64,000 nt of DNA from contig NZ_FZOD01000031.1 of assembly GCF_900188345.1 (NCBI RefSeq), positions 1 to 64,000 on the forward strand, given 5' to 3'. Position numbers and translations under genes: made by a program. The notes beneath the pieces were generated by a model. That model was not told the DNA's origin, did not search any database, and was given only the letters and a program-made list of their open reading frames with translations. This stretch comes from Streptosporangium subroseum (GTDB lineage Bacteria > Actinomycetota > Actinomycetes > Streptosporangiales > Streptosporangiaceae). Numbering within the stretch: position 1 is the first letter of the stretch; each line of letters starts with the position of its first letter. This document shows positions 9,488 through 18,538 of this stretch, piece by piece.

Positions 9488-9945
9488 CCAGGCCCCCTGT
9501 CCGGACACCGCAGCGAAGAAAGGCACGCCAACACCCCGATCGATCTCGATGCTCGCGGCTTCATGACCTGGAACGCCCTGAGGGTCAGGGTGAATCGTGG
9601 TCGCCGGGCTCCGAATCGTCCGAAATGGTGATCCAGGCCCTGGCCTCTTGAGTTCGCCGGGACACCTCGGGTCGCCGGAGCCGTCCCGGAGACCTCTGCG
9701 GAGAGACCTCGCCGTAACGACTCAAAGTCTCTGATCAACTACGTAGAGTGTCAATCAACGCGAAGAGGCGGCGTGGCGGCATTGGACATGCCGGATATCT
9801 CACGTGGTTTCGGTTCGACTGGCGTGGCCGTATCGCTACGGGGAGTGGCGGAGACCGCCGAGGGCTGCAGAGAGCCGGAGTTCAAAAAGAAAAAAGCGGG
9901 GCCCGAAAGAGCCGGAGGCCCGAAGGAAGCGGGGGCCAAAAAGGA
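9488..9945. other. Intergenic: leader of the giant gene and T-rich tail of the glmM terminator
   Basis: No supported gene. On the minus strand it holds a candidate promoter (9726-9754), then an untranslated leader of about 230 nt to the GTG at 9487. Near 9890-9942 there are two T-rich runs on the minus strand separated by GC-rich sequence, next to the glmM terminator; the second may be a back-up terminator. Confidence 0.5.
9726..9754 (-). promoter_or_regulatory. Candidate promoter of the giant surface-protein gene
   Basis: Minus strand: TTGACA (9754-9749), 17-nt spacer, GAGACT (9731-9726). The -35 is consensus and the -10 is weak. It is the best candidate between glmM's terminator and the GTG at 9487. 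Confidence 0.35.
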
Positions 9946-9988
9946 GCGACCCCTCGGCGGTGTGCGGAACACACCGCCGAGGGGTCGC
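9946..9988 (-). terminator. Intrinsic terminator after glmM
   Basis: Perfect 19-bp stem (9946-9964 with 9970-9988), 5-nt loop, followed on the minus strand by CTCC then TTTTT. It lies 26 bp past the glmM stop and closes the rplM-rpsI-glmM unit. Confidence 0.9.
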
Positions 9989-10014
9989 GGATCGTTTCAG
10001 GCGCGGGCCGCGCC

Positions 10015-11370
10015 TCAGACGCAGGCCGTACGGACGACGTCCGCCAGGCGGCCCGCCATCTGCTCGGCCTGCTCCGCGGAGGCGGCCTCGACCATGACGC
10101 GGATCATCGGCTCGGTGCCGCTCGGCCGGATCAGCACCCGGCCGGTCTCCCCGAGCTCCGCCTCGGCCGCGGCGACCGCCGCGGACAGTGCGGGAGCCGA
10201 GACCTTGTCGCGGTCGACATCCCTGACGTTGACCAGGACCTGCGGCAGACGGGTCATCACCGAGGCCAGCTCAGCCAGCGACTTCCCCTCTCGCGCCACG
10301 ACCGCCAGCAGGTGGAGCGAGGTCAGCAGACCGTCTCCGGTGGTGGCGTGGTCGAGCATGAGGACGTGGCCGGACTGCTCGCCGCCGAGGTTGTAGCCGC
10401 CCGCCCTCATGGCTTCCAGGACGTATCGGTCGCCCACGGCGGTCTCGATCATGTCGATGCCGGCGTTCTTGAGTCCGATCTTGAAGCCCAGGTTGGACAT
10501 GACCGTGGCGACCACGGTGTCACCGACCAGTTTCCCCTCGGCGTGCATGGCCGTGGCCAGCACGGCCATGATCTGGTCGCCGTCGATCACCTCGCCGGTG
10601 TGCGAGACCGCCAGGCAGCGGTCGGCGTCGCCGTCGTAGGCGATACCGACGTCCGCGTCGCGGGAGACCACGATCTGCTGGAGCTTGTCCAGGTGAGTGG
10701 AACCGACCCCGGCGTTGATGTTGAGACCGTCGGGGCGGGCCCCGATCGTCTCGACCGTGGCCCCGGCCCGCAGCAACGCCTCGGGAGCCACCATGTGGGC
10801 GGCGCCGTGAGCGCAGTCGAGGACGACGTTCAGGCCGTCCAAGCGGCCGGTGACGGTGGACAGCACGTGGGACACGTAACGATCGGCCTCGCCGTACGCT
10901 TCGCGCACGCGGCCGACCGAGGCTCCGACAGGGCGATCCCACTTCTCGTCGAGCCGCTGCTCGATCTCGTTCTCCATCGCGTCGGGCAGCTTGTAGCCGC
11001 CGCGAGTGAGGAACTTGATCCCGTTGTCCGGGGCGGGGTTGTGGGAGGCGGAGATCATCACGCCCATGTCGGCTCTGAGAGCGGTGGTGAGGTAGGCGAC
11101 CGCCGGGGTGGGCAGTACGCCAAGCCTGAGGACGTCCACGCCAGACGACGCGAGGCCGGCGACCACGGCGGCCTCCAGGAATTCTCCTGAAGCTCGCGGG
11201 TCCCGGCCTACGACGGCGACGGGACGACCTCGTCGCCCGACGCTGGCATGGAACGCCCCGGCATCGCCGAGGACATGAGCTGCGGCCACGGACAATTCCA
11301 TGGCGAGCTCGGCCGTGAGGTCGCGCCCAGCGACCCCACGTACCCCGTCGGTGCCGAAAAGGCGCCCCAA
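10015..11370 (-). CDS. glmM: Phosphoglucosamine mutase GlmM
   Basis: It converts glucosamine-6-phosphate to glucosamine-1-phosphate for UDP-GlcNAc and peptidoglycan synthesis in the cytosol. The 451-aa product begins MGRLFGTDGVRG, as in other actinobacterial GlmM proteins. It has the phosphoserine loop ISASHNPAPDNG (S109), the metal loop DGDADRC, and the C-terminal phosphate-binding RPSGTEPMIRV. I chose the TTG at 11370 because it gives the family N-terminus and family length. Longer ATG-initiated versions of the frame would lie inside rpsI. The TTG is 1 nt past the rpsI stop, so translation is probably coupled. No strong Shine-Dalgarno is seen. Confidence 0.93.
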   Translation of the reverse strand: MGRLFGTDGVRGVAGRDLTAELAMELSVAAAHVLGDAGAFHASVGRRGRPVAVVGRDPRASGEFLEAAVVAGLASSGVDVLRLGVLPTPAVAYLTTALRADMGVMISASHNPAPDNGIKFLTRGGYKLPDAMENEIEQRLDEKWDRPVGASVGRVREAYGEADRYVSHVLSTVTGRLDGLNVVLDCAHGAAHMVAPEALLRAGATVETIGARPDGLNINAGVGSTHLDKLQQIVVSRDADVGIAYDGDADRCLAVSHTGEVIDGDQIMAVLATAMHAEGKLVGDTVVATVMSNLGFKIGLKNAGIDMIETAVGDRYVLEAMRAGGYNLGGEQSGHVLMLDHATTGDGLLTSLHLLAVVAREGKSLAELASVMTRLPQVLVNVRDVDRDKVSAPALSAAVAAAEAELGETGRVLIRPSGTEPMIRVMVEAASAEQAEQMAGRLADVVRTACV

Positions 11371-11371
11371 C

Positions 11372-11893
<522 letters not shown>

Positions 11894-11959
11894 GGTTCTC
11901 CTCTAACTTTCCTACTCGGCGTCGGCCATCGGCCAACGCTGCTGGCGACAAGCCGCTGA

Positions 11960-12403
11960 CTACTGGGCGATCTGGGTGAGCTCGAAGGGCACAGGCTGCT
12001 GCGCCTGGTGCGGGTGCTCGGAACCGGCATAAACCTTGAGCTTCTTGATCATCTTCCGGCCGAGGGCGTTCTTGGGCAGCATGCCCTTCACGGCCTTCTC
12101 GACGGCGCGATCAGGACGCTTGTCCATGAGCTCGCCGTAGGTAACGGAACGCAGACCGCCGGGGTAGCCCGAGTGACGGTACGCCTTCTTCTGCTCAAGC
12201 TTCTTACCGGTCAGCGCAACCTTTTCGGCATTGATGATGACAACGAAGTCACCGGTGTCGACATGGTTGGCGAAGGTCGGCTTGTGCTTACCGCGAAGCA
12301 GGATCGCGACGTGGCTGGCCAGCCGGCCGAGCACGATGTCAGTGGCATCGATGATGTGCCACTGGCGCTCGACTTCGGCGGGCTTGGGTGTGTACGTGCG
12401 CAC
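11960..12403 (-). CDS. rplM: 50S ribosomal protein L13
   Basis: Early-assembly 23S rRNA-binding protein. The 147-aa product starts RTYTPKPAEVERQW and contains IDATDIVLGRLASH, GDFVVIINAEKVALTG and GMLPKNALGRKM. The GTG at 12403 has AAGAAGG upstream and gives exactly the family length; the frame stays open upstream, but without L13 homology. It heads the operon, with promoter at 12580-12609. Confidence 0.97.
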   Translation of the reverse strand: MRTYTPKPAEVERQWHIIDATDIVLGRLASHVAILLRGKHKPTFANHVDTGDFVVIINAEKVALTGKKLEQKKAYRHSGYPGGLRSVTYGELMDKRPDRAVEKAVKGMLPKNALGRKMIKKLKVYAGSEHPHQAQQPVPFELTQIAQ

Positions 12404-12759
12404 GGTCGTATGCCTTCTTTGCTCGCGTCTTCGGCGCTGTCGGAAGTGACAGCAACTTGGTCGGTAGGTGCGGGCACACGACAGCCCGGACCTTCCGTCT
12501 CCCAAAGACTGAGGAGATGACGCCGGACGCGCCGCGTATCGGTCTGCACAGGAGACCAATTCGCACACAACGAACTAGCAGGATACCGGCGCGGATGAGT
12601 GTGGGTCAAAAGACAGACTCTGCGCCGGTGTCCCTGGCAGTCTACCCGTGACCGGACAGTGCTGGGGGATGTCGCCCATGAGCCTTCACAGAACGGTTCC
12701 GATACGTTCTCCGCTTTCTCTTCTTCCCCACCGCAAACATCTCTATCTTTGATAGCGGT
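12404..12759. other. Divergent intergenic region between rplM and the CAP-domain gene
   Basis: Holds the rplM promoter and a leader of about 170 nt on the minus strand, plus whatever promoter serves the plus-strand gene at 12760, for which no convincing box pair was found. No gene seen. Confidence 0.5.
12580..12609 (-). promoter_or_regulatory. Promoter of rplM-rpsI-glmM
   Basis: Minus strand: TTGACC (12609-12604), 18-nt spacer, TATCCT (12585-12580). Good match to the housekeeping sigma-70/HrdB consensus, about 170 nt upstream of the rplM start. Confidence 0.65.
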
Positions 12760-13533
12760 ATGTGGCAGCTTCCTCACCCCCGGCATACCCAGCGGACCCG
12801 CCTGCGCCGTATGGGACTGTTCGTGTGCCTGGCCGCGGTCCTGCTGACCGGATTCGTCCTCGGCCGGGGCACTCGCGCCGAGGAGCCCCCGGACCAGATC
12901 TATCTGAACGCCGGGCCGGTCACGCCCACATCCACGCCCTCGCCCAAACCCACCGCTCAGGTCAGACCGGGGCGGGCCACCGACCGCCGCGCTCCCCTCG
13001 TCCGGGTCGTCCGTCCCTCCGTCATGCCCACGATGACGCGGGAGCGGCGCCCCGTACGCGCCACTCCGAGCCTCGGAAACTCGATCGACGGCTCGGCCAA
13101 CGACGGCCTCTCCTCCGTCATCAACGGTGGCGGCCAGGATGGCACCCCCGCCCTGACCGCGATGGAGAGCGAGGTGGTCCGGCTCGTCAATCTCGAGCGC
13201 AGGAAGTACGGATGCGCCCCGCTCCGGATCGACAGGCGGCTGACCCGGTCGGCCAGGGCGCACTCGTCCGAAATGGCCGGCAGCGGCGAGCTCTCCCACG
13301 ACTCCCCGAACGGCGGGTCGCCCTGGGATCGGATGGAGACCGCAGGCTACGGCGACGGGGGCGCGGAGAACATCGGCCGTGGCTACACCTCGGCCGATGA
13401 GGCGGTGCGAAGCTGGATGGCGACCAGCGGCCACCGGCACAACATCCTCAACTGCAAGCTCACCGCCACCGGCGTCGGGGCCGTGGACGGCCCGATCGGG
13501 CCGTGGTGGACCCAGGATTTCGGCTACTCCTGA
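12760..13533 (+). CDS. Secreted CAP/SCP-domain protein
   Basis: 257 aa. An N-terminal hydrophobic segment (GLFVCLAAVLLTGFVLG) is a signal peptide or anchor. A Pro/Thr-rich linker of about 90 residues follows, then a C-terminal CAP domain (about 130-257) with VRLVNLERRKYGCAPL, SSEMAGSGELSHDSP, AENIGRGY and ATSGHRHNILNCKLTATGVG. The His/Glu residues of the CAP cavity (H in LSHDSP, E in AENIG, H in GHRHNI) and a Cys pair are present. Bacterial CAP proteins are extracellular; some bind lipids or peptides, and no enzymatic role is assured. The start may instead be the ATG at 12811, just before the hydrophobic stretch. First of three plus-strand envelope genes in an otherwise minus-strand cluster. 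Confidence 0.88.
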   Translation: MWQLPHPRHTQRTRLRRMGLFVCLAAVLLTGFVLGRGTRAEEPPDQIYLNAGPVTPTSTPSPKPTAQVRPGRATDRRAPLVRVVRPSVMPTMTRERRPVRATPSLGNSIDGSANDGLSSVINGGGQDGTPALTAMESEVVRLVNLERRKYGCAPLRIDRRLTRSARAHSSEMAGSGELSHDSPNGGSPWDRMETAGYGDGGAENIGRGYTSADEAVRSWMATSGHRHNILNCKLTATGVGAVDGPIGPWWTQDFGYS

Positions 13534-13569
13534 GTAAACCGGCCCTGTCGAAAGGGCTAGTCTCGGCGC

Positions 13570-14538
13570 ATGGGTTTTCCCGGGGAGCCGCCGCGCCGCC
13601 AGCCTTACAACCAGCCTGACGCGTCGCCGCCCACGCAGGGCGAGCACTGGTTCGACGCCTCATCGCACAACCGCGCCCCCGAAGGGGCGAGGGCCGCTCA
13701 GGGTGCGTGGCCGCCTCCTTCCCAGCCCCAGCAGCCACCCTCACCACCGCGGCAGCAGCCGCCGCAACGCCAGGAACGGCCGCGGCAGGAGAGGTGGAGC
13801 CCCTATGACGAGGGCCCCCGTTCCCGCCGTCCGATTTACATCGCCGTCGGCGCGCTCGCCGTGCTGATCGCCGGAGGCATCGGCCTGGCCATGCTCGCCA
13901 ACTCCGACCCCCCGGCGACAACCGGTACGGCGAGTCCTCCCTCCGCGGACTCCCGCGCACCGGCACCCAACACCCCCGACGACAAGTTCGGATTCGCCAC
14001 CGCCCGTAAGACCGATCCCCTCCTTCTCACCCTGAACGAGGTGTTCAAGAACAAGAAGGTGAAGATCGGCGGGCAGAGCTATCTGATGACCACGCGCAGG
14101 GCCGACAAGAAGTGCGGTGACGCCGTGGTGGGCAGCAAGCTCCAGAAGGCTCTCACCGGGGGTAAGTGCAACCAGTTGCTGCGGGCCAGTTTCCGCGACG
14201 CCTCGGGGAAGATCATCGGTACCGTGGGGGTGGCCAACCTCAGCACGTCGACGGGGGCGGCCAAGGTCGTCTCCGCCGGAACCGGCAAGGAGCGGGAGGA
14301 ATACATCAAGCCGCTGCCCGGTAAGGACACGGTCACCAAATTTCTCGGCACGGGTGAGGCATTCGTGGGCGAGTGGAGGCACGGGCACTACGTCGTGATG
14401 GTCTGGTTCCAGTACAAGGACGGGCACCTGCCGAAGAAGACCGAGGTCAAGAAGCTGAACCAGGCGGCCTTCGGCGCCGCCGACGCGACCGTGACGCCGG
14501 CCCTCGAAGGCCGCTCACTGACGGGCAAGCGACCGTGA
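13570..14538 (+). CDS. Single-span membrane protein with proline/glutamine-rich N-terminus, paralogue of the next gene
   Basis: 322 aa, function unknown. Residues 1-85 are low-complexity, rich in Pro, Gln and Arg. One membrane segment follows (YIAVGALAVLIAGGIGLAML, about 95-115), then a Thr/Pro/Ser linker and a globular extracytoplasmic domain (about 150-322). That domain has KKCGDAVVGSKLQKAL, KCNQLLRASF, a GTVGVANLST strand and HYVVMVWFQYKDGH. It aligns motif by motif with the C-terminal domain of the 14644-16890 product, including two cysteines. Predicted topology is N-in/C-out. It starts 36 bp after the CAP gene and may be co-transcribed with it. Confidence 0.8.
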   Translation: MGFPGEPPRRQPYNQPDASPPTQGEHWFDASSHNRAPEGARAAQGAWPPPSQPQQPPSPPRQQPPQRQERPRQERWSPYDEGPRSRRPIYIAVGALAVLIAGGIGLAMLANSDPPATTGTASPPSADSRAPAPNTPDDKFGFATARKTDPLLLTLNEVFKNKKVKIGGQSYLMTTRRADKKCGDAVVGSKLQKALTGGKCNQLLRASFRDASGKIIGTVGVANLSTSTGAAKVVSAGTGKEREEYIKPLPGKDTVTKFLGTGEAFVGEWRHGHYVVMVWFQYKDGHLPKKTEVKKLNQAAFGAADATVTPALEGRSLTGKRP

Positions 14539-14643
14539 CAAAGAGCTCATTTAGCCACTTTCACCCCATAAAACCGTCGGGCGATACGGCCGAGAACGCC
14601 CATACACGCATGACGATCTCTGGCTATCGCTAGGCTGCGACAC

Positions 14644-16890
14644 ATGCGTGGCCAGGAATCCGGGTCCGAGCACGAACGTGAAGCCGACGGTTCGGCCGCA
14701 CCGGCGACGCCACCGCCGAGTTTCGGTCAACCTTCGCCGCACGTGCCACGGACCGATCTCACAGGTGACGAACAGCCCTATGTCCGCCCGGCATGGCCGG
14801 AGCCGGCACCCGGGGCAGCCCAGCCGTGGACGGTTCCCGGCGACGACGGCGCCCCCTACGACTGGCTGGCCGAGCCCGAGCCTTCCGCGCCATGGTCCGG
14901 CTCCCCGCAGCCCGGCTCTCCACAGCCCGGGCAGCGCCCCGGCGCTCCGGCGCCCCAGAGGCCTCCCGGTGCGCCATGGTCCGGTTCCCCGGTAACGCAG
15001 GATCCCTCCGGCGCCACGTGGCCCGGCTCTCCGGTGACGCAGGATCCCTCCGGCGCGACATGGTCCGGCTCTCCCCGTACGGAGTCCAACCCTCCGACAT
15101 GGGCGCCCCCCTCCCCCTCGTCACGGGAGCCGGTCACCCCGGGGTGGTCAGGCCCTTCCGCTCCCGCGGAACCCTCCGGCCCATCGTGGCCGGGCACGTC
15201 GACCGGCGACGAGTCCTCCACGCCCCCCGGCACCGTTCCGTTGAACAACCCGCCGCTGCCCACGGCGCCGATCGTGCCCGGAGCCCCACCGTGGCAACCG
15301 CCGCCGGCCTTCACCGCCGCCGCCGCGGGTATGCAGGTCTGGCCGGACACCCACTGGCCCGCGGCCACCGGAGAACCGGTCTGGTCCGACCCCGAGGAGA
15401 CGATCGCCCGCCCCGGAGAGCCGGGCGACATCGCCGTCTGGCCGCCCGACGCGGCCTTCCAGGACGACCCCGGTGAGAGCACCGCCAACGTCCGAGGGCC
15501 CGAGTCCTCCCCACAGGCTCACCCGCAGTCACCCGAAGCGGGCCCGTACACCCCGGGTCAGACCTCGTCCCCCGAGCAGGGCGCCTACCCTGCGACCACA
15601 CCGCGGCCCCCCGAAGCGGGCCCTCACGCCCCGGGGCCCATCCAGCCGGGCGCCTATCCCCCGGGCGCGCCGCAGTCACCCGAAGCGGGCCCCTATGCCC
15701 CGGGTCAGACCTCGTCCCCACAGCCGGGCGCTTACTCCTCCACCGCACCGCGATCATCCGAGGCGGGCCCCTACTCTCCGGCGCCGTCCACCGAACCGAC
15801 CGTCCAGTCCCCCATGCCCGCGCCCGTCACGCAGGCCCCGACGTCCGAGCCGGAGCTGATCTCACAGGTGCCCGCGCCGCCCCTCGAACCGGCCACCCAC
15901 GCCCCTGCACCGCCTCAGACTCCGGGCCACCGCCCCGGGGCGGACTTCCATACCCCCGATTCGGGCAGGCCGACGCCGCCTCCGGGCGCCGTGGACCAGG
16001 AGACCCCGCCGGGCGGCATCCCGATGCTTCCTCCGCTGTTCCCTCCCCTCCCGGTGGCGGCGCCGATCAACCAGCCGGCTCCCGCATCCGGTGTCCTGGT
16101 CCCGCGCGACGCGTTCACCCCGGCCTCGGCCGTCGTCCCCGAGCCCCCGACGTCTCCGCCCGCCGAACCGGCCCGCAGCCGGGGCAACACCGCGCTGATC
16201 GCGGCTGTGGGCGCGGTCGTGGTGATCGGCATCGCCACCGGCTCGATCTTCGCCTACCAGTCGATCAGCGCCGGGAATCCGACGAGCGCATCCGCGCCGA
16301 TCCCCGCCCCCGAGATCATCGATCCCGCCCAGGATCCGGCCCCGGAGCCCGAACCGATCAACACCACGATGCTCGACTCCGAGAAGACCGACCCGGGCAA
16401 GCTGACCGTGCCCGACGCCTTCACCAAGAAGGTGACCCTGGCAGGGGCGACGTTCACCCGGGTCAAGACCAACATGACCGAGGACTGCCGGAAGGCGGCG
16501 GCCGGCAAGTTCGCCCGCACGCTGGACAGTCAGGACTGCCGCCGGGTGCTGCGGGCCACCTATGTGGACAGCAAAAAGAAATACGCGGTGACCACGGGGA
16601 TCGCCGTACTGCCCACCCGTGAGTCCGCGATCGAGGCCGACAAGGCCAAGGACCTCAACGACAACCTGTGGTTCCGCAGCCTGCCCGGCGACGCCGGCAG
16701 TGGAGCCGAGCGCGTGCACATCGCAGGTGGTTACGCGGCCGGGATGGTGTGGGGCCGCTACATCGTGTTCAGTTACGCCACCTTCAGCGACGGCCACACG
16801 CCGACCGCGAAGGAGAAGAGCCTGGGCAAGGTCAGCAGCGCCTTCCGCGACCAGACCGCCAAGGTCGTGGAGCGCCGCGTCAGAAACTGA
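14644..16890 (+). CDS. Membrane protein with ~500-residue proline-rich cytoplasmic region and Cys-pair external domain
   Basis: 748 aa, function unknown. Residues 1 to about 510 are disordered and Pro/Ser/Gly-rich with internal tandem repeats (SGSPVTQDPSGATW units, then SPEAGPYTPGQTSSP units). One membrane segment follows (ALIAAVGAVVVIGIATGSIF, about 520-540), then an external domain with KKVTLAGATFTRVKT, TEDCRKAAAGKFARTL, QDCRRVLRATYVD, TGIAVLPT and GRYIVFSYATFSDGHTP. The domain matches the upstream gene's product, so the pair arose by duplication, with the N-terminal region expanded in this copy. Proline-rich cytoplasmic tails often act as protein-interaction scaffolds; any partner is unknown. 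Confidence 0.8.
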   Translation: MRGQESGSEHEREADGSAAPATPPPSFGQPSPHVPRTDLTGDEQPYVRPAWPEPAPGAAQPWTVPGDDGAPYDWLAEPEPSAPWSGSPQPGSPQPGQRPGAPAPQRPPGAPWSGSPVTQDPSGATWPGSPVTQDPSGATWSGSPRTESNPPTWAPPSPSSREPVTPGWSGPSAPAEPSGPSWPGTSTGDESSTPPGTVPLNNPPLPTAPIVPGAPPWQPPPAFTAAAAGMQVWPDTHWPAATGEPVWSDPEETIARPGEPGDIAVWPPDAAFQDDPGESTANVRGPESSPQAHPQSPEAGPYTPGQTSSPEQGAYPATTPRPPEAGPHAPGPIQPGAYPPGAPQSPEAGPYAPGQTSSPQPGAYSSTAPRSSEAGPYSPAPSTEPTVQSPMPAPVTQAPTSEPELISQVPAPPLEPATHAPAPPQTPGHRPGADFHTPDSGRPTPPPGAVDQETPPGGIPMLPPLFPPLPVAAPINQPAPASGVLVPRDAFTPASAVVPEPPTSPPAEPARSRGNTALIAAVGAVVVIGIATGSIFAYQSISAGNPTSASAPIPAPEIIDPAQDPAPEPEPINTTMLDSEKTDPGKLTVPDAFTKKVTLAGATFTRVKTNMTEDCRKAAAGKFARTLDSQDCRRVLRATYVDSKKKYAVTTGIAVLPTRESAIEADKAKDLNDNLWFRSLPGDAGSGAERVHIAGGYAAGMVWGRYIVFSYATFSDGHTPTAKEKSLGKVSSAFRDQTAKVVERRVRN

Positions 16891-16929
16891 GCGAGCGCGC
16901 TCCCCCGGGCCCGGACGATCTCGTCCGCC
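16891..16929. other. Convergent spacer with palindrome
   Basis: The 39 bp between the plus-strand gene and truA include the palindrome CCGGGCCCGG. It may serve as a shared termination site, but there is no T-run. Confidence 0.3.
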
Positions 16930-17820
16930 TTACACGCTGAGCGTGCGCACCCGGCGGGTCTCGACGGCCCGCCGGGCCAGATCCTCCGCTTCCGGATAGA
17001 GCACCTCTTCGAGGCAGAGGCCGTGCGCGGGTGCGACATGCACCTTGGAATCCCGTGCGGCGCTCCTCAGCACCTGGCCGGGCCAGTCCACCGGAAGCCG
17101 CCCCTCCCCGACGGGGAGCAGCGATCCGACGAGGGCCCGGACCATCGAGTGGCAGAACGCGTCGGCCACCACCGTCGCGACGAGGATGCCCTCCTGGCGG
17201 ACCCAGTCGAGCCGCTGCAGCTCACGAATCGTGGTCGCTCCCTCGCGCTTCTTGCAGAAAGCCGCGAAGTCATGCTCACCCAGCAGGTGGGCGGCGGCCG
17301 CGTTCAGCCTGTCGACGTTGAGGCCACGGCTGTACCAGGCGACTTCGCGCCGGCGGAGCGGGTCCACACCGCCCGGCGCGTCGGAGATCCGGTAGGCATA
17401 CCGCCGCGACATCGCCGAGAACCGGGCGTCAAAGCCCTCAGGAGCCACCGTAACGCGATGAATACGCACATCGGAGGGCAGAACCCCTGACAGCCGTCTT
17501 AACAAGGCAGGGAGCCGCTCATCGACGCCCTCCGGCGACCCGGGGTCGGAGAGGGGGCTCGTCGGGGGTTCCTCCCGGCGGTAGCGGTTCTCCAGCGCGC
17601 CGAATCCGCCGGCATCCAGATCCACATGGGCGACCTGCCCCCGCGCGTGCACCCCGGCGTCGGTCCGCCCGGCCACGACCAGCGTCGGCGGTTCGGGAAG
17701 CCGGAGGACCTTGCCGAGCCCCTCCTCTATCTCCCCCTGCACGGTCCGCTGTCCGGGCTGCTTCGCCCAGCCGGAGAAGTCGGTGCCGTCATAGGCGAGA
17801 TCCAGGCGCAGCCGTACCAC
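16930..17820 (-). CDS. truA: tRNA pseudouridine(38-40) synthase TruA
   Basis: It isomerises uridines 38-40 in the tRNA anticodon stem. The 296-aa product has the catalytic motif AGRTDAGVHARGQVAH with nucleophile D54, and the downstream family motifs RRYAYRI and ATTIRELQRLDW. It is somewhat longer than typical TruA, owing to an insert around residues 75-100. The GTG at 17820 has GGGAGG upstream. It lies after rplQ beyond a strong terminator, so expression probably depends on read-through or its own promoter. Confidence 0.95.
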   Translation of the reverse strand: MVRLRLDLAYDGTDFSGWAKQPGQRTVQGEIEEGLGKVLRLPEPPTLVVAGRTDAGVHARGQVAHVDLDAGGFGALENRYRREEPPTSPLSDPGSPEGVDERLPALLRRLSGVLPSDVRIHRVTVAPEGFDARFSAMSRRYAYRISDAPGGVDPLRRREVAWYSRGLNVDRLNAAAAHLLGEHDFAAFCKKREGATTIRELQRLDWVRQEGILVATVVADAFCHSMVRALVGSLLPVGEGRLPVDWPGQVLRSAARDSKVHVAPAHGLCLEEVLYPEAEDLARRAVETRRVRTLSV

Positions 17821-17842
17821 GATGTTCCTCCCGGAAAACGGA

Positions 17843-17887
17843 AACGGGCCCGGCGGCTCCCAGAAAGAAGGAGCTGCCGGGCCCGTT
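17843..17887 (-). terminator. Terminator between rplQ and truA
   Basis: 18-bp stem (17843-17860 with 17870-17887) with a single non-Watson-Crick position and a 9-nt loop, followed on the minus strand by GTTTCCGTTTTCC. It likely ends the infA-rpoA-rplQ transcript. Confidence 0.8.
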
Positions 17888-17903
17888 CACAGGACCTGAA
17901 AGA

Positions 17904-18449
17904 TCAGGCGTTGTCCTTCTTGTCGGTCTCCTCGGCGGGAGCCTCAGCGGCCTCGGTCGCCTCAGCGGTCTCCTCGGAAGCCTTCGGCTCCTCGGCGGCC
18001 TCGGTGGGCTCCTCGGCCTTGGCCTCCTCGGCCTTCGGCTTCGCAGCGGCGGCCGGGGCGGCAGCGGCCTGGCTGACGCGGACCGGGTTCAGAGGCTCGG
18101 TCACCAGCTCGATGACGGCCATGGGGGCGGCGTCGCCCTTACGAAGGCCGATCTTGGTGATCCGGGTGTAGCCACCGGGGCGCTCGGCGAAGGTCGGCGC
18201 GATCTCGGTGAAGAGGTGGTGGACGACGCTCTTGTCCCGGACGACCGTCAGGACCTGGCGACGGTTGTGCATGTCGCCCTTCTTGGCCTTGGTGATCAGC
18301 CGCTCGGCCAGCGGACGAAGGCGCTTGGCCTTGGTGACCGTGGTCTTGATCCGGCCGTGCTGGAACAACTGGGTGGCGAGGTTCGCCAGGATCAGCCGCT
18401 CGTGAGCCGGGCTTCCGCCGAGGCGGGCACCCCTTGCTGGCTGAGGCAT
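17904..18449 (-). CDS. rplQ: 50S ribosomal protein L17
   Basis: Large-subunit protein near the exit tunnel. The 181-aa product has HERLILANLATQLFQHGRI, TKAKRLRPLAERLIT and GYTRITKIGLRKGDAAP. The core ends near residue 125. Beyond it is an Ala/Glu/Lys/Thr-rich acidic tail of about 50 residues ending KKDNA, an extension typical of many actinobacteria. Last of the alpha-operon genes. Confidence 0.97.
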   Translation of the reverse strand: MPQPARGARLGGSPAHERLILANLATQLFQHGRIKTTVTKAKRLRPLAERLITKAKKGDMHNRRQVLTVVRDKSVVHHLFTEIAPTFAERPGGYTRITKIGLRKGDAAPMAVIELVTEPLNPVRVSQAAAAPAAAAKPKAEEAKAEEPTEAAEEPKASEETAEATEAAEAPAEETDKKDNA

Positions 18450-18538
18450 TTCGTTCTCCTTGAGAGTTAACCCGCCCCGGCCGTATGAGGTACCGGGGTC
18501 AGGCCGGGGGTCCGTGGACCCCCGTTATTCAGCGAAAC

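Noticed and set aside
12404..12568. 55-residue N-terminal extension of L13
   Set aside because: Not L13-like; the GTG at 12403 has a good ribosome-binding site and gives exactly the usual 147 residues.
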